From CAZGCA01 sp964524145 (GTDB lineage: Bacteria; Hydrogenedentota; CAZGCA01), in assembly GCA_964524145.1 (NCBI GenBank), contig CAZGCA010000040.1, positions 1 through 52,156 of the forward strand: 52,156 bases of DNA. Direction: 5' to 3'. A model generated the notes under the pieces. The model did not search any database and was not told the origin of the DNA. It worked only from the letters and a program-made list of their open reading frames with translations. A program made the position numbers and the translations under genes. Positions 17,616 to 25,383 of the stretch are shown here, one piece after another (position 1 is the first letter of the stretch; every line of letters starts with the position of its first letter).

Positions 17616-18542
17616 TTATTGGGAGCAGCGGGCGACGTTTGCGAGTCCCTCGTCAACGAGGACTTTTGGCGTGTAGTCCAGCAACCGGCAGGCGAGATCT
17701 ATGGACGCCAGTGAATGCTTCACATCTCCGGGCCGCGGGTCGGAGAAGAGCGGCTCGATATGTGTGTCAAGTGTTTGATTAATCTTGTCGACCAACTGTT
17801 TGAGCGTGGTCTGCTGTCCGCAGGCGACGTTGAACGTTTTGCCGACAGCCTCGGTGGGTGCGGTACAGGCGAGAAGGTTGGCATCGACGGCGTTGTCAAC
17901 GTAGCAGAAGTCGCGCGAAGTCTCGCCGTCACCGAATATCGTGGGCTGCTCGCCGCGACGCATGGTGATGATGAAGATCGGAATGACGGCGGCGTACTGG
18001 GATTTGGGGGTTTGCCGGGGGCCGAAGACGTTGAAGTACCTCAAGGAGATGGTTTCGAGTCCGTAAAGCACGTGGAAGACGGCAGCATAATACTCGCAGG
18101 TGATCTTGTTGACAGCGTACGGCGAGAGGGGCGCCGGCGTCATCGTCTCGACTTTGGGCAATGTGGGTGTATCCCCGTAGACCGATGACGACGAAGCAAG
18201 TACCACTCGTTTGACTCCGGCATCCCGGGCCGCGACGAGCACGTTGAGTGTGCCGCTGACATTGACCTCGTTGCACGTAATCGGGTCGGCGACCGAACGC
18301 GGAACCGACGGCAGCGCAGCCTGGTGCAGGCAGTAGTCGACGTCGCGCATAGCCGAATTGACAGTCTCTATGTCGCGGATGTCGCCTTCAATCAGTGTGA
18401 TCTTGGTCTCAAACTCCTTAAGATTGGTCTTCCGGCCCGTGGCGAAGTTGTCAAGCACAACGACCTCTTCGCCCACGCTTACGAGCCGCTCGACAATGTT
18501 CGAGCCAATAAACCCTCCCCCTCCAGTAACAAGGTATTTCAT
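17616..18542 (-). CDS. NAD-dependent sugar epimerase/dehydratase (UDP-glucose 4-epimerase-like)
   Basis: The 308-residue extended short-chain dehydrogenase has the NAD-binding GGGGFIGS motif (residues 7-14), the ASSSSVYG active-site segment (116-123) and the catalytic YxxxK pair (Tyr142, Lys146). It resembles WbpP/GalE-type epimerases that make nucleotide-sugar precursors for surface polysaccharides; the exact sugar cannot be deduced. GGAGG upstream supports the ATG. Its place directly upstream of the export operon and downstream of an acetyltransferase in the same orientation supports a role in building the exported polymer. Confidence 0.88.
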   Translation of the reverse strand: MKYLVTGGGGFIGSNIVERLVSVGEEVVVLDNFATGRKTNLKEFETKITLIEGDIRDIETVNSAMRDVDYCLHQAALPSVPRSVADPITCNEVNVSGTLNVLVAARDAGVKRVVLASSSSVYGDTPTLPKVETMTPAPLSPYAVNKITCEYYAAVFHVLYGLETISLRYFNVFGPRQTPKSQYAAVIPIFIITMRRGEQPTIFGDGETSRDFCYVDNAVDANLLACTAPTEAVGKTFNVACGQQTTLKQLVDKINQTLDTHIEPLFSDPRPGDVKHSLASIDLACRLLDYTPKVLVDEGLANVARCSQ

Positions 18543-18612
18543 GCTTTTGTTGTCCTCCGTCGGTTAATCGTTTGGTTGACCGCTCGGCGTCGCAACCCAG
18601 GGAGACCCCGCA

Positions 18613-19224
18613 TCAACATTGAAACGTGCTGACCGCGTCGCGCACGGCCTTTGCCCTGGCAGCGAGTTCCTCGGCCGGGCGCTTAAGCTCCGGATGCTCT
18701 ACGGCAAGCTGTGCGATCTCCTCCACTGTCTGTTCGAGTGCTGTTGTGGACTGTTCGATATCGGAAACCTTTTTCTTCAGTCCCTCAACCATCTCCGTCA
18801 TGGCATCGGATAATGCCACCAGTTCGTCCCCTTTTCTGAGACGGGTGTAAACATTGAGGTTGCCATCGCCGATCTGCCGAGCAACGTTTTGAAACTTGAA
18901 CAGCGGCCCGCCAATCTTGTGTGAGATAAAGACCATCACGAAGATCGTTGCCACCGAGATCACGACGAGGGTCACCACCGTCGAGATCAGAAGGGCCGAT
19001 TTGAGCACGTCCATGGCGCTCTGGACACTTGTGAAAGCGTCGAAGTACATGTTTTCGTACCGCCTTCGCACGATCAGAGCGAGCAAGACGCTCGAAATGA
19101 CGCTGGCTGCCACGAGAAGAAGTACGAACTTCACGATAAACCGTGTCTGGAACTTCTTCTCGACGAAATAGTGTCTGCGTCGGTATCCGGGCCCGCCTGC
19201 CGGGTTGGTCTTCTCTGACACCAT
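18613..19224 (-). CDS. HAMP-domain membrane protein without output domain
   Basis: The 203-residue protein has a basic N-terminus, a first transmembrane helix (about 29-50), a very short periplasmic loop of about 22 residues and a second helix (73-97). A HAMP linker follows (98-150, ISHKIGGPLFKFQNVARQIGDGNL) and then a coiled coil. No kinase, cyclase or methyl-accepting output domain follows, so it is a bare HAMP relay. The start is set at 19224 instead of 19278 because AAAGGAG lies eight bases before that ATG and this avoids overlap with the upstream CHAT gene. Neighbours suggest it works with the CHAT protease or the polysaccharide machinery; this is an inference. Confidence 0.78.
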   Translation of the reverse strand: MVSEKTNPAGGPGYRRRHYFVEKKFQTRFIVKFVLLLVAASVISSVLLALIVRRRYENMYFDAFTSVQSAMDVLKSALLISTVVTLVVISVATIFVMVFISHKIGGPLFKFQNVARQIGDGNLNVYTRLRKGDELVALSDAMTEMVEGLKKKVSDIEQSTTALEQTVEEIAQLAVEHPELKRPAEELAARAKAVRDAVSTFQC

Positions 19225-19261
19225 CTTCACTTCTCCTTTCTCATCATCTGCTGCGGCCACC

Positions 19262-21784
19262 TCAACCGGGCGCTCCAATCAGTATGAAAGGCGACCAGTA
19301 GAAGGGGTTGGCGTACTTCGGGTTGTTTCGAGCGGAAAGCTGAGCCTGGCGGAGAGCCTCGGCCTTGGACTTTGTCTTCAGGTTCCGGTAGAAATCGCCC
19401 ATGATGATAGTGGTGGCGAGGTCGTCAACTTGCCACAGGCTCGCAACGACGCTTCTGGCGCGGGCGTAAAGGAACGCTTTGGCCGTGGTGACGATCTCGT
19501 CGCCGGCGGATACCTCACCGATAGCAGTCTCGCACGCTGAAAGGGTGACCAAGTCGCACCCGCCGAGGTCCAGCCCCCAGATTTCCTCGAGCGTGAGCCT
19601 GCCGTCGTCGGACCCGGTCGTCGGTGCAAGTTGAACGTGCGAGTTGGTCACATTCCGCTCGTCAAGCACGGCGTGAGTCGCAAAGTGCAGCACGTTGTGG
19701 CCCGGAGCCTCGTCCATCAGACGTTTCTTTGTCGCCTGTTTGCCAACGTAGACCCGAGTTCCCGGAATTATGCGTTCCAACATCTCCACCTCCTGCTCGG
19801 CCAGCGGAAGCGACCCGTCGGCGTTACCGAAGGCCAGGATACGCAAACCACCATCAAACTCGCTGCGACTGCTGCCGGCCGCAATCTCTATTGCTCCAAG
19901 AGAGTTTAAGTGGTAGATGCTGTACCTGTCAACCAAGAGATCAAACTGTCCCTCTTTTGCCTTCCCGAGTATCTGGAACGGGATATAGTGGAGTCTCCCG
20001 TTGGGTATGATGCCGATGGTGTAGCGGCCGAAGAGCAGGGATTCAACCGGTTTCACCAGATAGCCGTAGAGCGCTGTGGATGCCTGCTTCATCTCCGCAA
20101 CCGATTGAATTGCCTTCTTCTCGCCTGATTCGGGCTCGAACGTTTCCGTCTTCAACGGCCCGAGATCGCGCGCGAGGGACGGGTTGTCAACAAACCGGCG
20201 CAAGTCGGCCGTGGCCTTCTCGAGTTCGCGTCGAGACACATCGACCGTGCGGTGCTCGAGCTCGTCGCGAGTGACGCAGAATATATACAACGCATCCTTG
20301 CCCATAAGGTACTGCAGCAGCACCATCTCATCCGAGAGGAGGGTCTGGACATCGCGAAACTCGACGGGCTTGACGGTGACGATCGACGCAAGCTCCGGAT
20401 GCTTGTCAAAAAGCTGGTGAATGAATACCCTGTATTCCTTCTGTGTGGCTTTGTGGCTCAATAAGAGACTCTTTATAAGCCGGGCGTTTTGACGCGACTG
20501 CGCCTGCTCGGCGCTGAGCGCATTCTCGATTGCAACAGTCCGCGCACGAAGCGCCTTGTCACGCGCGACCAACTGTTGCTCTTGTTCTGTGAGCAACTCA
20601 GCATCTGCGCTCTCGAACTGGGATGAAAAGGTGTTCAGGTTCGTGCGGTCCAGGTACTCGCTAGCCTGTTCTTCTTGCCCCATCTCGATCAGCAGTTCGG
20701 TGATCTCCCCATAGACGTCGGCGGTCACCTCGCCAGGCAGTGCGTTACCGGTGTCTGGCGACACAATTTTCTTACGTGATTCGAATATCTTTATCGTGTT
20801 GCGGTACGCCTGGAGAGAGTCGTCAGACTTGCCAAGTAAATCGAAGCATTTAGCCATACCGTACAGACAGCTCATGTAGCTCTCGCTCTGCTTGATTCCC
20901 CCGTAGGCCTTAGCGGCGATGTTGAACTGTTCGAGAGCCTTCTCGGGGTCGGGCTCTTTCTGGAGAAGCAACAGGTATCCGGTGTACAGGAGGGTTTCCG
21001 CTTGGTGCAGCTTCAGAGCCGATTGGGTTGATATCCGGGACGCAGCTCCAAGCGCCGATCTTGCCGCCGGGAACTCCCGGCGCGCAATGGCCAGCCGGGC
21101 GCGCGCGATCAGCGCCTCGACCTGGAGTTCGTCGTCTTCGAGCCCCTTGGCAATAGTCTCTGCATCGCCCAGATGGCTTGCGGCAAGCTTGTAGACAGCC
21201 TCGTGTTGCGCCTTTCGGGAGTAGTGCTTGCCGAGCGATACGTGGCACAGCGTAGCGGCACGGGAGTCGCCAACGGTGTCTGCGAGTTCGAGCGCTTCCT
21301 CGTATTTGGACGCGGCAGTGCTTTCATCATCGGACACTTGGAATACTCTGGCTTGTGCGATAAGCGTTTCCAGTGTTTTGCGGTCGTCCCCTAGCTTCTC
21401 TGCGAGCGCCAACGCTTCATCGTACAAGTTGAGCGCGTCCGGGAAATTACCCCGGTGGGTCTGGACTTCCGCGACCTTCACTGAGAGGGTAAGTTGCCGG
21501 CGTTCGTCGCCGGCTTCACGTGCTGAATCGAGCAGATCTTTGTATATCTTTACTGCGCGGGACCAGTTACCCTTCTCGGCGTACCCGTCAGCCTCGCGCT
21601 CGAGCTTTGGGATGTCGCCGGTCGTTGGCGCGTACCCGCTGGTGGAATGGAGCGCAACGGCCAATAAGAGTGTGGTCGCGAGAGCAAGCCGCATCAGCCG
21701 CTTGAGGATAGAGCGGTCCCCTTTTGCACCCAACGCGTCTCCGTCAACGTTCTCTTGAACGGCGCACAATTTCGATCTTTCCAT
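19262..21784 (-). CDS. Exported TPR-CHAT protease-like protein
   Basis: The protein (840 residues from the longest start) has tetratricopeptide repeats over about residues 60-420, a charged linker, and a C-terminal CHAT domain of the caspase/separase clan. The catalytic dyad is visible: His704 in VLHFATHAV and Cys751 in LSACETA. A hydrophobic segment after residue 30 (LALATTLLLAVALHSTSGYA) looks like a signal peptide, so the true start may be the ATG at 21694; no clear ribosome site separates the two. Bacterial CHAT proteins usually act in the cytoplasm (for example gRAMP partners), so an exported one is notable. It overlaps the end of the cohesin-like gene if the long start is used. Confidence 0.85.
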   Translation of the reverse strand: MERSKLCAVQENVDGDALGAKGDRSILKRLMRLALATTLLLAVALHSTSGYAPTTGDIPKLEREADGYAEKGNWSRAVKIYKDLLDSAREAGDERRQLTLSVKVAEVQTHRGNFPDALNLYDEALALAEKLGDDRKTLETLIAQARVFQVSDDESTAASKYEEALELADTVGDSRAATLCHVSLGKHYSRKAQHEAVYKLAASHLGDAETIAKGLEDDELQVEALIARARLAIARREFPAARSALGAASRISTQSALKLHQAETLLYTGYLLLLQKEPDPEKALEQFNIAAKAYGGIKQSESYMSCLYGMAKCFDLLGKSDDSLQAYRNTIKIFESRKKIVSPDTGNALPGEVTADVYGEITELLIEMGQEEQASEYLDRTNLNTFSSQFESADAELLTEQEQQLVARDKALRARTVAIENALSAEQAQSRQNARLIKSLLLSHKATQKEYRVFIHQLFDKHPELASIVTVKPVEFRDVQTLLSDEMVLLQYLMGKDALYIFCVTRDELEHRTVDVSRRELEKATADLRRFVDNPSLARDLGPLKTETFEPESGEKKAIQSVAEMKQASTALYGYLVKPVESLLFGRYTIGIIPNGRLHYIPFQILGKAKEGQFDLLVDRYSIYHLNSLGAIEIAAGSSRSEFDGGLRILAFGNADGSLPLAEQEVEMLERIIPGTRVYVGKQATKKRLMDEAPGHNVLHFATHAVLDERNVTNSHVQLAPTTGSDDGRLTLEEIWGLDLGGCDLVTLSACETAIGEVSAGDEIVTTAKAFLYARARSVVASLWQVDDLATTIIMGDFYRNLKTKSKAEALRQAQLSARNNPKYANPFYWSPFILIGAPG

Positions 21785-22262
21785 CTACGGGCGAGACGGG
21801 GATCTTTACGGCGTTGGCGTCATAGAGTTCCACCAGAGTGGCGGATATTGTTGCGCTTCCCCCGGCGGAAAGGCCACCCGCTGCGATGCTGATTTCCAGC
21901 TCGGCAATCGGCCCTGCTCCGGAAGGCAGAACATTCAGATCCAGATTGAGCGCAGTGAGCTTGGCAGTGCCCGGCCGGGAGAGGTTCATGCTGAAAGAGA
22001 ACTCCTCAGTGGCATCGACCGGGATGACGTCCACCACCTCGATGAGTCTCGGATCGTATCTTAGAAATACCGCGAAACCGACTATGCCTTCCCGCTCGCT
22101 CACCGAGAGAGGCAACACGGTGTCCCGTTGGTCGGTAACGGCTGTCGTTGACCCTACGCTGAATACTACCGCCCACACGGAACCGGAACAGAGCAACAGC
22201 AGCACGACAGAAAGCACCGCGGTTCGAACACATCTTGTCGCCACAGGATTCATCTTTTGCAC
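21744..22262 (-). CDS. Secreted cohesin-domain-like protein
   Basis: The 172-residue protein has a signal peptide (VVLLLLCSGSVWA, residues 19-31) and then a single beta-rich domain. This domain matches the cohesin/CBM2-like fold: DTVLPLSVSEREGIVGFAVFLRYDPRLIEVVDV is a typical first half (here residues 46-78), followed by AELEISIAA and VSPVDGKIEIV at the end. Cohesin modules bind dockerins or act as simple adhesion domains; no dockerin is seen in the window. It lies directly upstream of, and possibly overlaps, the CHAT protease gene, suggesting a shared extracytoplasmic function. Confidence 0.75.
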   Translation of the reverse strand: MQKMNPVATRCVRTAVLSVVLLLLCSGSVWAVVFSVGSTTAVTDQRDTVLPLSVSEREGIVGFAVFLRYDPRLIEVVDVIPVDATEEFSFSMNLSRPGTAKLTALNLDLNVLPSGAGPIAELEISIAAGGLSAGGSATISATLVELYDANAVKIPVSPVDGKIEIVRRSRER

Positions 22263-22300
22263 CCTCTATACGTGATCCGGAAACTTGACACCACCAAATA

Positions 22301-22891
22301 TCATTCGAACAATATGACCTCTTGTACCTTGCGTTTGTACCGCGCACCGCACGCTTCGCAGGCGCACTCCTGCTCGGCTTCGTCGACAGCCATGTTCAGC
22401 TTGACGCCGCACGCACAGATCCAGCCGCGCAAGCGGGCCGGGTTGCCGAAAACGAGACCGTGATTCGGTACGTCAGACGTGACAGTGGCACCGGCTCCTA
22501 CGAAGGCGTAGCCCCCTATCGTTGTCCCGCACACCAGCGTAGCGTTGGCACCGAGCGTTGCGCCGCGCCTCACGAGCGTGGATTTGTATTCGTCCTTGCG
22601 GGATATGTGGCTACGCGGATTAACAACGTTGGTGAAGACCATCGACGGCCCGCAAAAGACGTCGTCTTCAAGCGTTACCCTGTCGTACACCGAGACGTTG
22701 TTCTGTATCTTGACACCGTTCCCGATGCGGGCACCGCCTCCTATGAAGACGTTTTGGCCGATGCTGCACCGTTCGCCTATCACGGCGCCAGACATGATAT
22801 GGCTGAAATGCCATATCTTTGTATCAGCACCTATCGAGGCCCCGTCGTCAACGCAGGCTGTTTCGTGAACGAAGTAGTCGGTCTCGCGCAA
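22301..22891 (-). CDS. Hexapeptide-repeat N-acetyltransferase (WbpD/WlbB-like)
   Basis: This left-handed beta-helix acetyltransferase is used for amino-sugar nucleotides (TKIWHFSHIMSGAVIG, NVFIGGGARIGNGVKIQNNVSV, GATLGANATLVCGTTIGGYAFVGAGA). Four cysteines near the C-terminus (CAC and CACEAC) form a zinc-ribbon-like tail seen in some WbpD relatives. The longest frame begins with a TTG at 22948, but that lies upstream of the predicted transcript start. The better start is the TTG at 22891, nine bases after AAAGGA, giving 196 residues beginning RETDYFVHETACVDDG after the initiator. It is the first gene behind the promoter at 22949-22978. Confidence 0.88.
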   Translation of the reverse strand: MRETDYFVHETACVDDGASIGADTKIWHFSHIMSGAVIGERCSIGQNVFIGGGARIGNGVKIQNNVSVYDRVTLEDDVFCGPSMVFTNVVNPRSHISRKDEYKSTLVRRGATLGANATLVCGTTIGGYAFVGAGATVTSDVPNHGLVFGNPARLRGWICACGVKLNMAVDEAEQECACEACGARYKRKVQEVILFE

Positions 22892-22948
22892 TGGTTCGGG
22901 TCCTTTCGGCGCTATCCCTTCGGGAAACGCCTCTATCCCACTCGACAA

Positions 22949-22978
22949 ATTATACTACAGTTTACGCAGAATTGTCAA
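22949..22978 (-). promoter_or_regulatory. Near-consensus sigma-70 promoter
   Basis: On the minus strand perfect TTGACA (22978-22973) and perfect TATAAT (22954-22949) are spaced by 18 bp. It is the strongest promoter seen in the window. The predicted start near 22942 fixes the acetyltransferase start downstream of it. It probably drives the acetyltransferase, cohesin, CHAT, HAMP and epimerase genes. Confidence 0.8.
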
Positions 22979-23110
22979 CAAATGACCGCCGCCCGAATCG
23001 CAAGAGAGGGAAAACAGTCTCTACCCGTGAGACCTGTCAGAGCGTGCACGCGGATGCGCTGCCGGACGCGCATCGCCACGCGCTCGCAGCCCGGAGTCCC
23101 GCAGTGAATG

Positions 23111-23132
23111 GGGGCGGGTCGAAACCCGCCCC
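23111..23132 (-). terminator. GC-rich hairpin after the sugar isomerase gene
   Basis: A perfect 9-bp stem (GGGGCGGGT / ACCCGCCCC) with a four-base loop lies about 57 bp past the stop of the isomerase gene. The minus-strand side is not followed by a T-run, so it may be a Rho-assisted terminator or an RNA-stabilising hairpin. Confidence 0.5.
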
Positions 23133-23188
23133 GCATGTGTTCTTCGTTGTGGCGTTGAACAGGTCGGCACCTGTCCAGCCTATTCGGC

Positions 23189-24151
23189 TTACGCCCAGTA
23201 CATCACGCCCGGCTTCTCGGTGAGCATGGCCTCCTTGAGTGTTGCAACAGCCTTGGCGAGGCCTTCCCTGTTGCTCATGAGGCTGTCTTCGTGTTCGATG
23301 CTGAGCGCTCCGTCGTAGCCGGCCATTCTCAGCGTGGAGATGAAGTCCTTCCACCATTCGACACCGTGCCCATAGCCGACCGTGCGGAAGAGCCACGACC
23401 GGTTGATCTCGTCGCTGTACGGTTTGGTGTCGAGCACGCCGTTGACGCGGGAGTTTGCCTCGTATATCCGGGTGTCCTTGGCGTGCACGTGATAGATGGT
23501 TTTGCCGAGCTTGCGAACGCACGCGATCGGGTCCATCCCTTGCCAGAACAGGTGGCTCGGGTCGAAGTTGGCGCCGATGTTGTTGCCGCATTCCGCGCGC
23601 AGCTTCAGCATCGTCTCGGTGTTGTAGACGACAAACCCGGGATGCATCTCGAATGCGAGCTTGATGCCGTACCGGCGCGCGAACGCAGCGGCCTTGCTCC
23701 AGTGGGGGATCACCTTCTTCTTCCATTGCCACTCGAGTATCTCGAGATAGTCGGGCGGCCACGGACAGGTGACCCAGTTGGGATACTTCGCGCGGTCGCT
23801 GCCGCCGGGGCACCCGGAGAAGTCTATGACGACCTTGACCCCGAGCGCGTTGGCGAGCCGGACAGTCTTTTTGTGTATCTCGATACAAGGTTTGGCGAAC
23901 TTGGGGTCGGGGTGCAGCACGTTGCCGTGGCAGCTCAGCGCGCTGATTTCCAGCCCGTTGTCCTTGAGCAGCTTGAGCAGCTCTTTGCGCTTCCTGACGC
24001 TCGACAGCAGTGCATCAACGTCGAAATGCGGCGAGCCCGGGTAGTTGCCCGTACCGAGCTCGACAGTCTGAATGCCCATCTCCGCTACGTACTCGGCAGC
24101 GTCCGCGAGCGTCTTGTCGCTGAACAACACCAATAGAACACCGAGTTTCAT
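23189..24151 (-). CDS. Sugar phosphate isomerase/epimerase (AP endonuclease 2 family)
   Basis: The 320-residue TIM-barrel protein belongs to the xylose-isomerase-like family (MKLGVLLVLFSDKTLADAAE start; metal-ligand candidates in FEMHPGF, NFDPSHLFWQG, YHVHAKD and LSIEHEDSL). Members interconvert or epimerise sugars and inositols; the substrate is not determined. It lies 15 bp after a Gfo/Idh/MocA oxidoreductase gene, a very common pairing in which the oxidoreductase forms a keto-sugar and the isomerase acts on it. No signal peptide is present, so it is cytoplasmic. Confidence 0.9.
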   Translation of the reverse strand: MKLGVLLVLFSDKTLADAAEYVAEMGIQTVELGTGNYPGSPHFDVDALLSSVRKRKELLKLLKDNGLEISALSCHGNVLHPDPKFAKPCIEIHKKTVRLANALGVKVVIDFSGCPGGSDRAKYPNWVTCPWPPDYLEILEWQWKKKVIPHWSKAAAFARRYGIKLAFEMHPGFVVYNTETMLKLRAECGNNIGANFDPSHLFWQGMDPIACVRKLGKTIYHVHAKDTRIYEANSRVNGVLDTKPYSDEINRSWLFRTVGYGHGVEWWKDFISTLRMAGYDGALSIEHEDSLMSNREGLAKAVATLKEAMLTEKPGVMYWA

Positions 24152-24166
24152 GGCACTCCTCCTTCC

Positions 24167-25318
24167 TTACGGTTTGGTCCAGACACCCTTGTTGGCCGAC
24201 TCTTCGACGGCAGCCATCACGCGGTCAACCTTCAACCCGTCGGCGAAATCAGGTGTGACTTCGGTCTTGTTGACGACAGCCTTGACGAAATCGGCTATTT
24301 CGTGAACGAACGTGTTCTGCCACCCGATGATGTGTCCCGGCGGCCACCACGCTTCGATGTATGGATGTGTCGGGTTCGTCACGATGACCGAGCGGAACCC
24401 TTCGAGGTCGCCGTCTTTGCGGAACGATACGCCGAGCCGGTTCAAATCCTCGAGGTCGAACGTGATGCTTCCCTTGCTGCCATTGATCTCGAACGAGTTG
24501 CTGTTCATGCGGCCGGTGGCGAACCGGGTGGCTTCAAGCGATCCGAGCGCACCGTTCTTGAAGTGGGCCATCATCAGGAAGGCGTCGTCGACGGTGACCT
24601 TGCCTTTCGCTTTCCCTTTAACCGAACTCGCCGAGAGGCCGGAGACCTCCTCGACGATGGGCCGCTGTTTGATAAAGGTCTTCGTGGTCGCGACGAGCTT
24701 GGCGATGTCTCCGATCAGATAGTAAGCGAGATCGATGATGTGCGAGCCGATGTCGCCCAGCGCTCCCGAGCCCGCCTTGTCACGTTCGAGCCGCCATACA
24801 AGCGGAAACGACGGGTCGACGATCCAGCTCTGGAGGTACGTTGCCCGGAAGTGGTAGAGCTTGCCGAGCTTGCCTTCGTCGATAAGCTGCTTGGCGTAGA
24901 CGATGGCAGGCACGCGGCGGTAGTTGTACGCGACCATATTCGTCACACCGGATTTCTCGACTGCTTCGACCATCTTCTCGGCCTCGGCGACGGTGTTTGC
25001 GAGCGGTTTCTCGCAGATGACATGCTTGCCGGCTTTGGCCGCTGCGACAGCCATCTCGCAGTGCAGGTTCCCCGGCGTGACAATATCAACAATGTCTATG
25101 TCGGGACGTTTCACAAGCTTCTTCCAGTCCGTCTCGCAAGACTCCCATCCGAACTGTTTGGCGGCAGCCTTGACACCTGCACGGTCGCGACCGCAGATCG
25201 CTTTCATCACGACGTCCGCGCCGCAGTCGAAAAACATGTTTACGTTGCGGTAGGCGTTGCTGTGCGCCTTGCCCATAAACTTGTAGCCGATCAGGCCTAC
25301 ATTAAGCTTTTTGGCCAT
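24167..25318 (-). CDS. Gfo/Idh/MocA family oxidoreductase
   Basis: This 383-residue NAD(P)-dependent sugar or inositol dehydrogenase has an N-terminal Rossmann fold (GLIGYKFMGKAHSNAY, residues 9-24), the conserved EKPLANT segment and a C-terminal alpha/beta substrate domain with GDIGSHIIDLAYYLIG. The closing region contains the common Gfo motif of a distal aromatic/His site (PTHPYIEAWWPPGHIIGW). The partner isomerase follows by 15 bp, suggesting a two-step sugar conversion. The upstream ppdK gene ends 65 bp away, so read-through transcription is possible. Confidence 0.92.
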   Translation of the reverse strand: MAKKLNVGLIGYKFMGKAHSNAYRNVNMFFDCGADVVMKAICGRDRAGVKAAAKQFGWESCETDWKKLVKRPDIDIVDIVTPGNLHCEMAVAAAKAGKHVICEKPLANTVAEAEKMVEAVEKSGVTNMVAYNYRRVPAIVYAKQLIDEGKLGKLYHFRATYLQSWIVDPSFPLVWRLERDKAGSGALGDIGSHIIDLAYYLIGDIAKLVATTKTFIKQRPIVEEVSGLSASSVKGKAKGKVTVDDAFLMMAHFKNGALGSLEATRFATGRMNSNSFEINGSKGSITFDLEDLNRLGVSFRKDGDLEGFRSVIVTNPTHPYIEAWWPPGHIIGWQNTFVHEIADFVKAVVNKTEVTPDFADGLKVDRVMAAVEESANKGVWTKP

Positions 25319-25383
25319 CGTCTGTCATCCTCCTTCCAGCTCGTCCACACACGGACCGACGTAGTAACCGGTTCGAGCCTGGC

